From positions 1 through 61,446 of the forward strand of contig NZ_JAHHIR010000017.1 of NCBI RefSeq assembly GCF_018678075.1: a stretch of 61,446 bases of DNA, in the 5' to 3' direction. Numbering within the stretch: position 1 is the first letter of the stretch; each line of letters begins with the position of its first letter. The translations under genes were made by a program, and so were the position numbers. Below are positions 34,203 through 44,214 of the stretch, in pieces. The DNA is from Epibacterium ulvae (GTDB lineage: Bacteria; Pseudomonadota; Alphaproteobacteria; Rhodobacterales; Rhodobacteraceae). The notes beneath the pieces were generated by a model, which had not been told where the DNA came from, did no database searches, and saw only the letters and a program-made list of their open reading frames with translations.

Positions 34203-36266
34203 ATGCCCGATCTTTTGATTGAACTCTTTTCCGAAGAAATCCCCGCCCGCATGCAGGCGCGCGCGGCGGATGATTTGAAGAAGAAGGTAACCGATGGTCT
34301 GGTTGAGGCCGGTCTGACCTATGCGGGGGCCGCCGCCTTTTCGACGCCGCGTCGCCTGACGCTGACATTGGACGGGCTGCTGGCCGAAAGCCCCACAGTT
34401 CGTGAAGAGCGCAAAGGCCCCAAAGTCGGCGCGCCGGACAAAGCCATCGAAGGTTTCCTGCGCGGTGCCGGCGTCACGCGGGACCAGTTGGAAGAGCGCG
34501 AGACCCCAAAAGGCGCGGTCTATTTCGCCACCATCGAAAAACCAGGCCGTCCGGCCGCCGAGATCATCGCCGAGGTTCTGGATACAACCATCCGCAACTT
34601 CCCCTGGTCGAAATCCATGCGTTGGGGCGCGGGCTCCTTGCGCTGGGTGCGCCCGCTGCATTCGATCATCTGTCTGCTGTCCAGCGACGAGGGTGCCGAG
34701 GTTGTGCCGTTTGAAATCGAAGGCATCAATGCCAGCAACACCACATTTGGCCACCGTTTCATGGCGCCTGCCAAGGTCACCGTGTCTGGTTTTGACGACT
34801 ACGCGGCCCAGTTGAAGCGCGCCTTTGTGGTGTTGGATCCCCAAGAACGTGCCGACGCGATCTGGCAGGATGCCACCAATCAGGCCTTTGCGTCCGGTCT
34901 GGACGTGGTAGAGGACAAGGGCCTGCTGGCAGAGGTTGCGGGGCTGGTGGAATGGCCTGTGGTCTTGATGGGTGAAATTGCCGAGGATTTCCTGGGCTTG
35001 CCTGCCGAGGTCTTGCAGACCTCGATGAAGGAACACCAAAAATTCTTCTCGGTCAGAAATTCCAAGACCGGACGGATCGAACGGTTTATCACCGTCGCCA
35101 ACCGTGAAACCGCCGACAATGGCGCGACCATTCTGGCGGGCAACCAAAAGGTTCTGTCGGCCCGTTTGGCGGACGCAAAATTCTTCTGGGAGAATGACCT
35201 GCGGGTTGCCAAATCCGAGACCGGCATGACTGCTTGGACCGAGAAACTGTCGAACGTGACCTTCCACAACAAGCTGGGCACCCAAGCGGCGCGGATCGAC
35301 CGGATCGCAGCGCTGTCACGTGAGATTGCGTCGGTTGTTGGCGCCGACGCCGATCTGGCAGAGCAGGCGGCCAAGGTCGCCAAGGCGGATCTGTCGTCCG
35401 AGATGGTCTATGAATTCCCGGAACTGCAAGGTCTGATGGGGCGTTACTACGCTGAAGCGGCTTGCCTTCCGCAAGAAGTCGCCAATGCCTGTGAGCAGCA
35501 TTATTCGCCCCTTGGCCCGTCAGATGTGGTCCCGACCGAGGCGGTATCCGTTGCAGTGGCGCTGGCAGACAAGATCGACACGCTGACCGGGTTCTGGGCA
35601 ATCGATGAAAAGCCTACGGGTTCCAAAGACCCCTTTGCCCTGCGTCGTGCGGCTTTGGGTGTGATCCGATTGGTTCTTGAGAATGACGACCATGTTGCGC
35701 TGAAAGAGATTTTTGCCAAAGGCTATGAGGGTGCGGATGTTGAGGATCTGATGTCCTTCTTCCACGATCGTCTGAAGGTTTTCCTGCGCGATCAGGGTGT
35801 GCGTCACGATGTGATCGATGCCTGCATTGAAATGGACGGCAATGATGATCTGACCCTGTTGGTCAAACGCGCCCGTGCCTTGCAGGAATTCCTGGGCACA
35901 GACGATGGTGTGAACCTGGTGCAGGGCTTTAAACGCGCCAACAATATCCTGACCCAGGCCGAAGAGAAGGATGGCGTTGAATATTCCTATGGGGCGGATC
36001 GCAAATTTGCCACGGATGACGCGGAAAAGGCGCTGTTTGATGCGTTGGAAGGCGACGGGGGAGCGATCTCCACGGCCATCGAGACCGAGGATTTCGCGGC
36101 CGCCATGGGCGGCTTGGCCGCACTGCGCCAGCCGATCGACACTTTCTTTGAGGCGGTGCAGGTCAACGCGGACAATGAGATCGTGCGCCGTAACCGTCTG
36201 AACTTGTTGAGTGATATCCGCAAGGCCTGCGGGCAGGTTGCGGATCTTAGCCAGATCGAAGGCTAA
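34203..36266 (+). CDS. glyS: Glycine--tRNA ligase beta subunit
   Basis: Beta subunit (687 aa) that binds tRNA-Gly. PDLLIELFSEEIPARMQ opens the protein as in the family. KSMRWGAGSLRWVRPLHSI, TFGHRFMAP, MKEHQKFFSVR, VTFHNKLGT and EFPELQGLMGRYYAEAAC are conserved segments. An anticodon-binding DALR-type region is C-terminal. The start has CCGAGGACG upstream. A clear terminator follows, so the glyQ-DUF6446-glyS operon ends here. Confidence 0.97.
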   Translation: MPDLLIELFSEEIPARMQARAADDLKKKVTDGLVEAGLTYAGAAAFSTPRRLTLTLDGLLAESPTVREERKGPKVGAPDKAIEGFLRGAGVTRDQLEERETPKGAVYFATIEKPGRPAAEIIAEVLDTTIRNFPWSKSMRWGAGSLRWVRPLHSIICLLSSDEGAEVVPFEIEGINASNTTFGHRFMAPAKVTVSGFDDYAAQLKRAFVVLDPQERADAIWQDATNQAFASGLDVVEDKGLLAEVAGLVEWPVVLMGEIAEDFLGLPAEVLQTSMKEHQKFFSVRNSKTGRIERFITVANRETADNGATILAGNQKVLSARLADAKFFWENDLRVAKSETGMTAWTEKLSNVTFHNKLGTQAARIDRIAALSREIASVVGADADLAEQAAKVAKADLSSEMVYEFPELQGLMGRYYAEAACLPQEVANACEQHYSPLGPSDVVPTEAVSVAVALADKIDTLTGFWAIDEKPTGSKDPFALRRAALGVIRLVLENDDHVALKEIFAKGYEGADVEDLMSFFHDRLKVFLRDQGVRHDVIDACIEMDGNDDLTLLVKRARALQEFLGTDDGVNLVQGFKRANNILTQAEEKDGVEYSYGADRKFATDDAEKALFDALEGDGGAISTAIETEDFAAAMGGLAALRQPIDTFFEAVQVNADNEIVRRNRLNLLSDIRKACGQVADLSQIEG

Positions 36267-36292
36267 GCCTCACCCAAGCTATGTGATATGAG

Positions 36293-36327
36293 AGGTCGGC
36301 TTCTTGATGAGCCGGCCTTTTTCTTTT
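36293..36327 (+). terminator. Terminator of the glyQ-glyS operon
   Basis: AGGTCGGC (36293-36300) pairs with GCCGGCCT (36311-36318), eight pairs including one T-G, and is followed by TTTTTCTTTTT. Confidence 0.9.
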
Positions 36328-36467
36328 TGCGCAATTGCGTAATTTGCGCCAGATTGACCGAACCCTCACGGGTGTTTTGCATTGTTCAGGTGCAGAAAAA
36401 TTTTCAAATTCGGCCCTATGCAGGGGCATTCGCGGTGTTATGCTGCGGGCAGTGAGAGGATGCTGCA

Positions 36468-39035
36468 GTGCAGAAAGATGGTTCCGAGTTCGAGAATGCG
36501 GTGCGTATTACACCAACGGCAAACATGCATGTGTCGGCCCATGGCGGACGTGCAAAATGCCTGCAGCGCCTTGTTCGGTTGGACCTGCCGGTGCCGCGCA
36601 CTGTTGCCCTGTCGTTTGATGCGGTGCACGGGATTGCCAATGGGGTGATGCCAGATCTGGATGCGATCCTGGCTGAGTTCCCCTCGGATGCGCTGCTTTG
36701 TGTGCGTCCGTCGTCGGAAGATCCCGATTGGGGTGGACCCGGTGCGATTTTGAACATCGGCGTTAATGATGCCTGTTATGTGGACCTATGTGATCAACTG
36801 GGACGCGGCGCGGCGGCAGCGATTTACCTGCGGTTTGTGCAGTCTTATGCGGTGCATGTGGCGCGTCTAGATCCGGATGTCTTTGAAGATGTTGAGGACG
36901 GCGGCCCCGATGCGCTGGTTGAAATCCTACATGCCTATGAGGCGGAAACGGATGAGAATTTCCCGCAGGATCGGTCCGAGCAATTGGGCGCGGTGTTGCG
37001 GTCAATGGCGCGGGCCTGGGAGGGGACATCGGCGCGGCTTTTGCGTCAGGCGCGCGGTGCGCCGGCGGATGCGGGGCTTGGCCTTGTGGTGCAGGAAATG
37101 GTGCCGGGGCTGGGGCGTGGCGAATGCGGATCTGGTGTCTTGCAATTGGTCGACGCCAAGACCGGGGAGCAGCGGATCACTGGACGTTATCTGAGCCAGA
37201 GCCAGGGGCGCGATGCCTTGGGCGCTGATGTCGCAGCGATGTATCTGGCCAAGGACGCGCGCGGACCGGCGTTGGAAGACCTGGCGCCCGAAGCCTTTGA
37301 AGAATTGAAACAACATGCGGCCTTGATGCGGGAAAAACTGCGCGAGGAGATGCAGGCTGAATTTGTCATTCAGGATGGCAAAGTGCACATCTTGGACGGT
37401 GTACGCGTGCAACGCAGCGCGCGCGGAGCCTTGCGGATGGCGGTGCGTCTGGCCGAAGAAAAGATCATCCCACAGCAAGAAGCGGTAATGCGGATCGACG
37501 CGCATTCCCTGAACGAGCTGTTGCACCGGCAGGTGGCGCCCGATGCGCGCCGCGATGTGATTGGCGACGGGATTGCCGCAAGTCCGGGGGCCGCGACCGG
37601 GCGACTGATCTTTACATCAGCTGAAGCGCAGGCGAGCGCCTCGCGCGGGGAGGCTTGTATTCTGGTGCGGCGCGAAACCTCGCCCGAGGACGTGCGCGGC
37701 ATGCATGCCGCCGTCGCGGTGCTGACCGAAAAGGGCGGCATGACCAGCCACGCAGCCGTGATCGGGCGCGGCCTTGGTCTGCCGTGTATTGTGGGCGCAA
37801 ATTCGATCCGGTTTGACACCCGCCGCAAACGGCTGCGGGCGGCGGATGGGCGGATTTTCCGGTCAGGCGATCTGATCACCATTGATGGCAGTTCCGGCCA
37901 AGTGCTGTCCGGGGAACCCGAAATGGTCGAAGCGGCGCAGGACGGGGCCTTCCAGACCTTGATGTCCTGGGCGGATGAAGAGCGTGATATTGCCATTCGC
38001 ACCAATGCCGACACGCCACGCGATGCCCGCACCGCGCGCAATTTCAATGCCCAAGGCATTGGGCTGTGCCGGACCGAACATATGTTCTTTGACCCCGGTC
38101 GCCTGACGGTGATGCAGGAGATGATTTTTGCCGAGACCCCATCGGGGCGGGCGGCCGTTTTGGCGCGTTTGTTGCCGATGCAGCGCGATGACTTTCGCGA
38201 GCTGTTTGGCATTATGGAAGGCCTGCCGGTTTGCATTCGCCTGTTTGACCCGCCCTTGCATGAATTCCTGCCCACCAGCCAGTCGGGGCAGCGCGAATTG
38301 TCAGAGGCGCTTGGCCTGCCGGTTAGCGAAGTCACCCGCCGGGTGGAGGAGCTGGGTGAATACAATCCGATGCTGGGTCTGCGCGGTGTGCGTCTGGGGG
38401 TGACCGTTCCGGAAATCTATGACATGCAGGCGCGGGCGATTTTTGAAGCCACGCTTGAGGCCTCGGTGGACGGCGCGCCGGTGGTGCCGGAGATTATGAT
38501 CCCGCTGGTGTCTGCCAAACGCGAGGTGGAGCTGGTCAAGGCGCGTATCGATGCGGTTGCGGCTGCTGTGCGTTCAGAACGCGGGCAGGCGTTTAACTAT
38601 CGGCTGGGAGTCATGGTCGAAACACCACGCGCGGCGCTGCGCGCGGATGAGATTGCGGCGCATTCGGCCTTCCTCAGCTTTGGGACCAATGACCTGACGC
38701 AGATGACATATGGGCTGTCGCGTGATGATGCGGGCCGGTTCATGTCCGAATATGTGCGCCAGGGGGTCTTTCCCGAAGATCCGTTCCACGTGCTGGATGT
38801 GGACGGGGTTGGGGAGTTGTTGAAGCTGGGTGTTCAGCGCGGTCGAGAGGCCAGTCCGGGCATCACATTGTCGATTTGTGGCGAACATGGGGGCAACCCC
38901 GAATCAATCGCATTTTGCCGCCGTGCAGGCTTTGATTACGTGTCCTGTTCACCATTTCGCGTCCCCGTTGCGCGGCTTGCCGCCGCTCAGCTCGCTATCG
39001 CTGATAAAACGGAGAAAACGCTTCAAACTAACTGA
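36468..39035 (+). CDS. Pyruvate,phosphate dikinase-like PEP-utilising protein
   Basis: An 855-aa PPDK homologue beginning with GTG at 36468 (GAGAGG ahead). The swivelling phosphohistidine domain is intact: H428 in GGMTSHAAVIGRG. The C-terminal PEP/pyruvate barrel is also complete, with GLCRTEHMFF, MIPLVS, FGTNDLTQMTYG and the catalytic C804 in CGEHGGNP. The N-terminal ATP-grasp half is divergent: GGRAKCL where PPDK has GGKGANL, the VRSG...MPG loop reads VRPSSEDPDWGG, and the D-x-E...Q-T-R end reads QAEF...LDGV. It may therefore use another phosphodonor or be regulatory. A true ppdK may exist elsewhere. Confidence 0.85.
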   Translation: MQKDGSEFENAVRITPTANMHVSAHGGRAKCLQRLVRLDLPVPRTVALSFDAVHGIANGVMPDLDAILAEFPSDALLCVRPSSEDPDWGGPGAILNIGVNDACYVDLCDQLGRGAAAAIYLRFVQSYAVHVARLDPDVFEDVEDGGPDALVEILHAYEAETDENFPQDRSEQLGAVLRSMARAWEGTSARLLRQARGAPADAGLGLVVQEMVPGLGRGECGSGVLQLVDAKTGEQRITGRYLSQSQGRDALGADVAAMYLAKDARGPALEDLAPEAFEELKQHAALMREKLREEMQAEFVIQDGKVHILDGVRVQRSARGALRMAVRLAEEKIIPQQEAVMRIDAHSLNELLHRQVAPDARRDVIGDGIAASPGAATGRLIFTSAEAQASASRGEACILVRRETSPEDVRGMHAAVAVLTEKGGMTSHAAVIGRGLGLPCIVGANSIRFDTRRKRLRAADGRIFRSGDLITIDGSSGQVLSGEPEMVEAAQDGAFQTLMSWADEERDIAIRTNADTPRDARTARNFNAQGIGLCRTEHMFFDPGRLTVMQEMIFAETPSGRAAVLARLLPMQRDDFRELFGIMEGLPVCIRLFDPPLHEFLPTSQSGQRELSEALGLPVSEVTRRVEELGEYNPMLGLRGVRLGVTVPEIYDMQARAIFEATLEASVDGAPVVPEIMIPLVSAKREVELVKARIDAVAAAVRSERGQAFNYRLGVMVETPRAALRADEIAAHSAFLSFGTNDLTQMTYGLSRDDAGRFMSEYVRQGVFPEDPFHVLDVDGVGELLKLGVQRGREASPGITLSICGEHGGNPESIAFCRRAGFDYVSCSPFRVPVARLAAAQLAIADKTEKTLQTN

Positions 39036-39212
39036 AAATTAACGGCTTTCTCGACATTTCCCTTTGCAAGTGAGACAGAGACGAGGAAGCGGATCGGTGC
39101 GCAAACTGGGCTGAACCCTGGCGCCGTCTGGACCTTTTGAGAAGTTTCAGCTAGACGATCCGACTGCGTGCACCAGCTTGCCATGTGCGCGGTGTTTTTG
39201 GGGGTGAAAGAG

Positions 39213-39857
39213 ATGAAGACTATCAAGTTTGCCGCTGCGGCTGCTGCGGCTGTAACCCTGTGCAGTTCCGCACAGGCCGAAGCAGATCTTGGCCAACTGT
39301 TCCTTAAGGAGCAGACGACTTTGCAGGCCATTCCCGAAGCCCGCTATGCGCGTTTTTTCAAGTTTAACGGTAAAAACGGGCGCGCCAAGGGCGAAAATGT
39401 GGAATTTGCCAACAGTTGGCTCGATAGCCGTCCAAAAGCGACCGGCGATGCCCAATTTCAGTGCTTGGCGCAGGCGCTCTACTTTGAGGCACGCGGTGAG
39501 ACGGTAAAAGGGCAGTTCGCGGTGGCTGAGGTCATCATGAACCGGGTGGACAGCAAACAGTTCCCGAATTCCGCCTGTGCGGTGGTCCACCAAGGGACCG
39601 GGCGCAAGTATGAGTGTCAGTTCACCTATACCTGCGACGGCCACAAGGAAGTGATTGCCGAAAAGCGGGCCTATGAACGTGTGGCCAAGGTCGCGCGTGT
39701 GGTGCTGGATGGGACAAGCACCGATCTGACGGAAGGCGCCACCTATTACCACACCACAGCGGTGCGCCCCCGTTGGAGCCGCAGTTTCACAGAGACCGCG
39801 CGCATTGGCGTGCACAAATTCTACCGTGACGATCGTTATCGGACCGCATCCAACTGA
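39213..39857 (+). CDS. SleB-type cell wall hydrolase
   Basis: A 214-aa exported hydrolase. The signal peptide covers about residues 1-22 (MKTIKFAAAAAAAVTLCSSA, then QA). The hydrolase-2 (SleB) domain starts near residue 90 with CLAQALYFEARGET, whose glutamate is the proposed catalytic residue, followed by VAEVIMNRVDSKQFPNSACAVVHQ, read in two pieces here, then CQFTYTCDGH and GATYYHTTAVRPRWS. It probably cleaves peptidoglycan glycan strands during growth. I started at the ATG at 39213, which begins the signal peptide. Confidence 0.9.
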   Translation: MKTIKFAAAAAAAVTLCSSAQAEADLGQLFLKEQTTLQAIPEARYARFFKFNGKNGRAKGENVEFANSWLDSRPKATGDAQFQCLAQALYFEARGETVKGQFAVAEVIMNRVDSKQFPNSACAVVHQGTGRKYECQFTYTCDGHKEVIAEKRAYERVAKVARVVLDGTSTDLTEGATYYHTTAVRPRWSRSFTETARIGVHKFYRDDRYRTASN

Positions 39858-39947
39858 CAATCCGGTAGGGGCAGTGAAAATTTGGCGTATTTGGCGCGAA
39901 ATGCTGCGCGATAGCGCTGTCTCCCCTGATTTTAAGACGGTATAGAG

Positions 39948-39977
39948 AAAGCCCCGGCCAGTTTGGTTCGGGGCTTT
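39948..39977 (+). terminator. Terminator of the SleB gene
   Basis: AAAGCCCCG (39948-39956) and CGGGGCTTT (39969-39977) form a perfect 9-bp stem with a 12-base loop. The folB ribosome site follows almost at once. Confidence 0.85.
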
Positions 39978-40002
39978 GTGCCATCCGTCAAGGACAGCTG
40001 AG

Positions 40003-40935
40003 ATGACATCTGAAACCGAACTTGCCTTTGCGCATCCCGAAGCGCGTGCAAAGGCAACCGCTGATCGCCCTTTGGATCGGCTCTCGTTGCGCAATCACAT
40101 CGTGGATGTGGAAATCGGCGCTTTTCAGAGCGAACGCGATGTAACCCAACGGCTGAGTTTCAACGTGGTGGTGGAAATCGCGCCCTTGCCTGTAGATCTG
40201 GACGATGATGTTGATCGCATCCTGTCCTATGACACGCTGGCAGAGTCGATTGCCGCCGAATTGGCCGCCGAGCGGTTGAACCTGTTGGAGACCCTCTGTG
40301 ACCGTGTGGCGCTGCGTATTCTGCAAGAACCGCAAGCGCGGCGGGTGTTCGTGCGGATTGAAAAGCTGGACCGGGGTCCGGGCGCGCTGGGTGTTGAAAT
40401 TGTGCGCAGCAAAGAGGGCGTGGTGACCGATGCGCCCGTGGACGTGGTTGCGGCCCCAAATCCGCGGATCGCCTATCTGACTGAGGTCGCATTAAAAAGC
40501 CCGCATGTCTCGCATTGGATCGACCAGATGGCCGCGATGGAGGCACCGCTGGTGGTATGTGTTCCGCCTGCGCCGACCAAAGACCGCGATGGCATGTCGG
40601 ATGGTCCGCGTCGCCGCGCAGCACTGGTTTCGGTCGAACTCGCCGCATGGCAGTTGAACAATCGAGAGCCACGATGTGTGGTTGTGGCCAGCCGCACTGA
40701 ACTGGACTGGGCGCTGAAAAACCGCCAGATTAGCGTATGGGCTCCGGCCAAGATCGTGCTGGATGCTCCGGAGGGATCTGACGTGGACGCCGAAGACGGA
40801 TGGGCGCTGGCCAAATGGTTTGCAGAACACTTCGCAGCCTGCGAGGTGCTTGCTTTTGCTGGGGATGCTGATGTCGCGAACTGGACGTCCGCTACCCCCT
40901 TGCGCGCGGTGACATTGGAGCAAGCAGAGATTTGA
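40003..40935 (+). CDS. folB: Dihydroneopterin aldolase domain fused to an unknown C-terminal domain
   Basis: A 310-aa protein. Residues about 20-145 are the FolB fold (tunnel-fold aldolase splitting dihydroneopterin): LSLRNHIVDVEIGAFQSERD, QRLSFNVVVEI, ILSYDTLAESI, RLNLLETLCDRVA and VRIEKLDRGPGALGVEI. Typical FolB is about 120 residues. The remaining 160 or so (from DAPVDVVAAPNPRIAYLTEV on) form a separate mixed alpha/beta domain I do not recognise. The gene opens the folB-folP-glmM run and overlaps folP by four bases. The ATG at 40003 has AAGGACAG ahead. The catalytic lysine is not certain from eye alignment. Confidence 0.85.
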   Translation: MTSETELAFAHPEARAKATADRPLDRLSLRNHIVDVEIGAFQSERDVTQRLSFNVVVEIAPLPVDLDDDVDRILSYDTLAESIAAELAAERLNLLETLCDRVALRILQEPQARRVFVRIEKLDRGPGALGVEIVRSKEGVVTDAPVDVVAAPNPRIAYLTEVALKSPHVSHWIDQMAAMEAPLVVCVPPAPTKDRDGMSDGPRRRAALVSVELAAWQLNNREPRCVVVASRTELDWALKNRQISVWAPAKIVLDAPEGSDVDAEDGWALAKWFAEHFAACEVLAFAGDADVANWTSATPLRAVTLEQAEI

Positions 40936-41927
40936 TCTATTTCCGACCCTTAGTGCGAGATGGCGAAACCCGCCCCGAAGGTGCCATTCCCCTGGCTGGG
41001 GGCCGCCTGTGGTTTTCCGAAGTCGAAGCGCTGGAGCGGGGGCGCCCGCCGCAGATCATGCCAGCCGGATTGGTCCCCGAAGAACACCGCCGCCGCATGT
41101 CGGCGCGCCGCTCGTCTATTGCGGGGCTGGATATGGGCACGCCTCAGGTGATGGGCATTTTGAACGTCACCCCCGACAGTTTCTCGGACGGCGGGGTACA
41201 TGAGGATTACGACGTGGCCTGCACGGCGGCGCAGCGGATGATCAAACAAGGCGCGTCGATTATTGATGTGGGCGGCGAATCCACCCGTCCCGGTGCTGAA
41301 ACCGTGGAAGAGGTCGAAGAGATCGCGCGCACAGCCCCGGTGATTGCCGGGATCCGAGAACAGAGCGAAGTGCCAATCTCGCTCGATACCCGCAAGGCCG
41401 CAGTGGCTTTGGAAGGGTTGGAGGCCGGGGCCAGTCTGGTCAATGATGTCTCGGGTTTTACGCATGACACGGCGCTTGCGCCCTTGGCCGCGCAGGCGGG
41501 GGTGCCGGTCTGTATCATGCATGCGCAGGGTGATCCGCAGACCATGCAGGATGATCCGCAGTATGAAAATGTGCTGCTGGACGTCTATGACTTTTTGGAA
41601 CAACAGATCGACCGTTTGGAAGCCATCGGTGTTTTTCGTGACCAGATCGTGGTGGATCCGGGCATCGGCTTTGGCAAGACGCAGGCCCATAATCTGACGC
41701 TGCTCAAAAACATCAGCCTGTTTCACACGCTGGGATGTCCGATCTTGCTGGGGGCTTCGCGTAAGCGGTTTATCGGCGACATCGGCAATGCGCCGCAGGC
41801 TGTGGACCGGATGCCGGGCTCGGTGGCGGTGGGGCTTGCAGCCGTGGCCCAAGGCGTGCAAATCCTGCGAGTACATGACGTGGCCGCCACGCATCAGGCA
41901 TTGCGCCTGTGGCAGGCCATCCGGTAA
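40932..41927 (+). CDS. folP: Dihydropteroate synthase
   Basis: DHPS (331 aa), condensing pABA with dihydropterin pyrophosphate; the target of sulfonamides. The pterin site motifs [15 protein letters not shown] and [22 protein letters not shown], and [12 protein letters not shown] are intact. About 65 extra residues precede the core ([20 protein letters not shown]), as seen in rhodobacterial homologues. The start is TTG at 40932, overlapping the folB stop (TTGA). glmM follows after 55 bases, so it is probably in the same transcript. Confidence 0.94.
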   Translation: MIYFRPLVRDGETRPEGAIPLAGGRLWFSEVEALERGRPPQIMPAGLVPEEHRRRMSARRSSIAGLDMGTPQVMGILNVTPDSFSDGGVHEDYDVACTAAQRMIKQGASIIDVGGESTRPGAETVEEVEEIARTAPVIAGIREQSEVPISLDTRKAAVALEGLEAGASLVNDVSGFTHDTALAPLAAQAGVPVCIMHAQGDPQTMQDDPQYENVLLDVYDFLEQQIDRLEAIGVFRDQIVVDPGIGFGKTQAHNLTLLKNISLFHTLGCPILLGASRKRFIGDIGNAPQAVDRMPGSVAVGLAAVAQGVQILRVHDVAATHQALRLWQAIR

Positions 41928-41982
41928 CCTGACAGCAATCATGGCACCGGCAATGAACCGGCCCAGTTGCGAGGCAAAAGCG

Positions 41983-43326
41983 ATGCGGAAACTTTTTGGA
42001 ACCGACGGCGTGCGTGGCACCGCCAATATTCACCCGATGACGGCCGAAATGGCGCTGCGGATTGGCGCAGCGGTTGGGCGTTACTTTCGCCGGGACAACG
42101 GCAGCGGCCACCGGGTGGTGATTGGCAAGGATACGCGACTTTCGGGGTATATGTTTGAAAACGCGCTGACGGCGGGTCTGACATCAACGGGCATGAATGT
42201 CTTGTTGTTGGGGCCGGTGCCGACGCCTGCGGTGGGTCTGATGACTCGCTCCATGCGCGCGGATTTGGGCGTGATGATCTCCGCCAGTCATAACCCGGCG
42301 GATGACAATGGTATCAAATTCTTTGGCCCCGACGGATACAAGCTCTCGGACACTGCAGAGATGGAGATCGAAGCGCTGATCGAGGCCGGGGTGGAGTGTG
42401 CTCAGTCGCATAACATCGGGCGGGCCAAACGGGTGGATGATGCGCGGTTCCGGTATGGCGAACGGGTCAAAAGCTCATTGTCACGCGATGTGCGTCTGGA
42501 AGGGCTGAAAGTGGTGATCGACTGCGCCAATGGCGCCGCCCACCGCGCCGCGCCCGAGATCCTGTGGGAGCTGGGCGCAGAGGTTATTCCGGTTGGCGTC
42601 GCCCCGGATGGGCGCAATATCAACCGTGGTTGCGGATCGACCCAGCCGTCGGTGGCGGCGGAAACTGTGGTTGCGCATGGCGCCCATGTTGGGATCTGCC
42701 TGGATGGCGATGCGGATCGCGTCATCGTGATTGATGAGACCGGCGCGGTGGCCGACGGCGACCAGTTGATGGCGCTGTTGGCGCGTCAATGGCACCGGGA
42801 TGGGCGTTTGAATGGCAATGCATTGGTTGCCACCGTGATGTCGAACCTGGGTCTGGAGCGGGCCTTGAACGCTGACGGGATCTCGCTGGAGCGTACCTCG
42901 GTTGGGGATCGCTATGTGGTGGAGCGGATGCGCGCAGAGGGCTTCAACCTGGGTGGTGAGCAGTCCGGCCACATCGTGATGACCGATTTTGCCACCACTG
43001 GCGATGGTCTGATGGCGGGTTTGCATTTCCTGGCAGAGATGGTGCGCAGCGACAAGAAAGCCTCTGAGCTTACCAATCAATTCACCCCGGTGCCGCAGCT
43101 GTTGAAAAACGTCCGCTACACCGCCGGGCAGGTGCCGCTGGAGAATGAACGTGTGCAGGACGCTATTGCCTCGGCCGAGAAGGTTTTGGACGGGCAGGGA
43201 CGCTTGTTGATCCGAAAATCGGGCACCGAACCTTTGATCCGGGTGATGGCGGAATGCGAGGATGAGGCGATTTTGAACCAAGCCGTCGACAGTGTTGTCA
43301 GCGCGGTTGAGGTGGCAACAGCTTAA
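41983..43326 (+). CDS. glmM: Phosphoglucosamine mutase
   Basis: GlmM (447 aa) converts glucosamine-6-phosphate to glucosamine-1-phosphate for UDP-GlcNAc, hence for peptidoglycan and lipopolysaccharide. [15 protein letters not shown] is the invariant N terminus. The phosphoserine is S102 in [12 protein letters not shown]. The metal loop is [10 protein letters not shown] and the sugar loop GGEQSGHIV. The phosphate-binding [12 protein letters not shown] closes the protein. I chose the ATG at 41983, with GAGG ahead. It ends the folB-folP-glmM run. Confidence 0.97.
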   Translation: MRKLFGTDGVRGTANIHPMTAEMALRIGAAVGRYFRRDNGSGHRVVIGKDTRLSGYMFENALTAGLTSTGMNVLLLGPVPTPAVGLMTRSMRADLGVMISASHNPADDNGIKFFGPDGYKLSDTAEMEIEALIEAGVECAQSHNIGRAKRVDDARFRYGERVKSSLSRDVRLEGLKVVIDCANGAAHRAAPEILWELGAEVIPVGVAPDGRNINRGCGSTQPSVAAETVVAHGAHVGICLDGDADRVIVIDETGAVADGDQLMALLARQWHRDGRLNGNALVATVMSNLGLERALNADGISLERTSVGDRYVVERMRAEGFNLGGEQSGHIVMTDFATTGDGLMAGLHFLAEMVRSDKKASELTNQFTPVPQLLKNVRYTAGQVPLENERVQDAIASAEKVLDGQGRLLIRKSGTEPLIRVMAECEDEAILNQAVDSVVSAVEVATA

Positions 43327-43365
43327 CCAGTTTTCAGAAATGGGTCGCCGCGGCACCACGTGGCG

Positions 43366-44094
43366 TTAGACGGCGATCCAATTGTTTGTCAGCGCCATCG
43401 CCAATGCCTGCTCCTTGGTTTTGACGTTCAGGCGTTTTTTCAGGGTCGCCAGATGCATATTGATCGTTGAGTCTGAGACCACCAAAGCATCTGCGATCTG
43501 GCCCAGTTGCATACCATTGGCAAGCAGCACCAGAATTTCAGCCTGACGTTTGGTCAGCGGAGATTTTCCCGGCGCCAGATCCAGAAGTTGCTGCATCCGA
43601 GAATGCGCGGCAAATGCAAATACGGCCCAGATCCCGCCCTGTTCTTTCAACATGGTTTTGAACTGCGCAGAATTTTCCGCAAAGCCAAACCCGGCACCTG
43701 CACCGCGGTAGATGCCATCTGGATCCGGCATGGCAAATGTCATGGCTGTCCGCTGCCCATAGTATTCGAACCTGTCTCGGCTTGATTGAAGCGACGCAGG
43801 GGTAATTCTGTCTATTTGTTGGGCATCAATATCCAACCCCCACAGCGTTCTAGGTATACCTGCACGCACATTTTGCACGGTATAGCAGTCCATCAGATCG
43901 GGCCGGTGACAGTCCATTTTCACGCCCCAGTCCGGCATGGTCGTCACGCGGAAGGATTCTTCTGGGGTGCCCATAAATGCGTGCAGCAGGCAAACCCCCA
44001 TAAAATCAGCAGTTTTTAGAAAATGTTTCCCGACGTCTTCTGCTGATTTGGCCGAAGCGATATTTGAAGTGAATTCCAGTAAACTATCGGACAT
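43366..44094 (-). CDS. LuxR family regulator with autoinducer-binding-like domain
   Basis: A 242-aa regulator. The C terminus (about 175-240) is a LuxR HTH: LTKRQAEILVLLANGMQLGQ, IADALVVSDSTINMHLATLK. Residues about 20-160 resemble the acyl-homoserine-lactone-binding domain, but the signature positions are weak: DWGVKMDCHRPDLMDCYTV stands where W..Y....Y....D is expected, with W57 kept and the tyrosines changed. No luxI is in the window, so it is a solo regulator. It may sense another ligand. It is divergent from a small membrane protein gene across a 120-base AT-rich gap. Confidence 0.85.
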   Translation of the reverse strand: MSDSLLEFTSNIASAKSAEDVGKHFLKTADFMGVCLLHAFMGTPEESFRVTTMPDWGVKMDCHRPDLMDCYTVQNVRAGIPRTLWGLDIDAQQIDRITPASLQSSRDRFEYYGQRTAMTFAMPDPDGIYRGAGAGFGFAENSAQFKTMLKEQGGIWAVFAFAAHSRMQQLLDLAPGKSPLTKRQAEILVLLANGMQLGQIADALVVSDSTINMHLATLKKRLNVKTKEQALAMALTNNWIAV

Positions 44095-44214
44095 TTCGAT
44101 TTCGATGTAATTTGCGTTTCGATACTATAGAATTGTATAGGTTTACGGCCTTTGAAGAATTGACCATGAAGGAAATATACACGCAAAAGAATATTTATCT
44201 ACGCAGGTTTCGCC

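Noticed and set aside
32723-34252. Long minus-strand frame across glyQ and DUF6446
   Set aside because: Overlaps two supported genes, crosses their gap and has no recognisable domain.
36331-36352. GCGCAATTGCG repeat as an operator before the PPDK-like gene
   Set aside because: The symmetry is partial and it directly follows the glyS terminator tail. Too weak to call.
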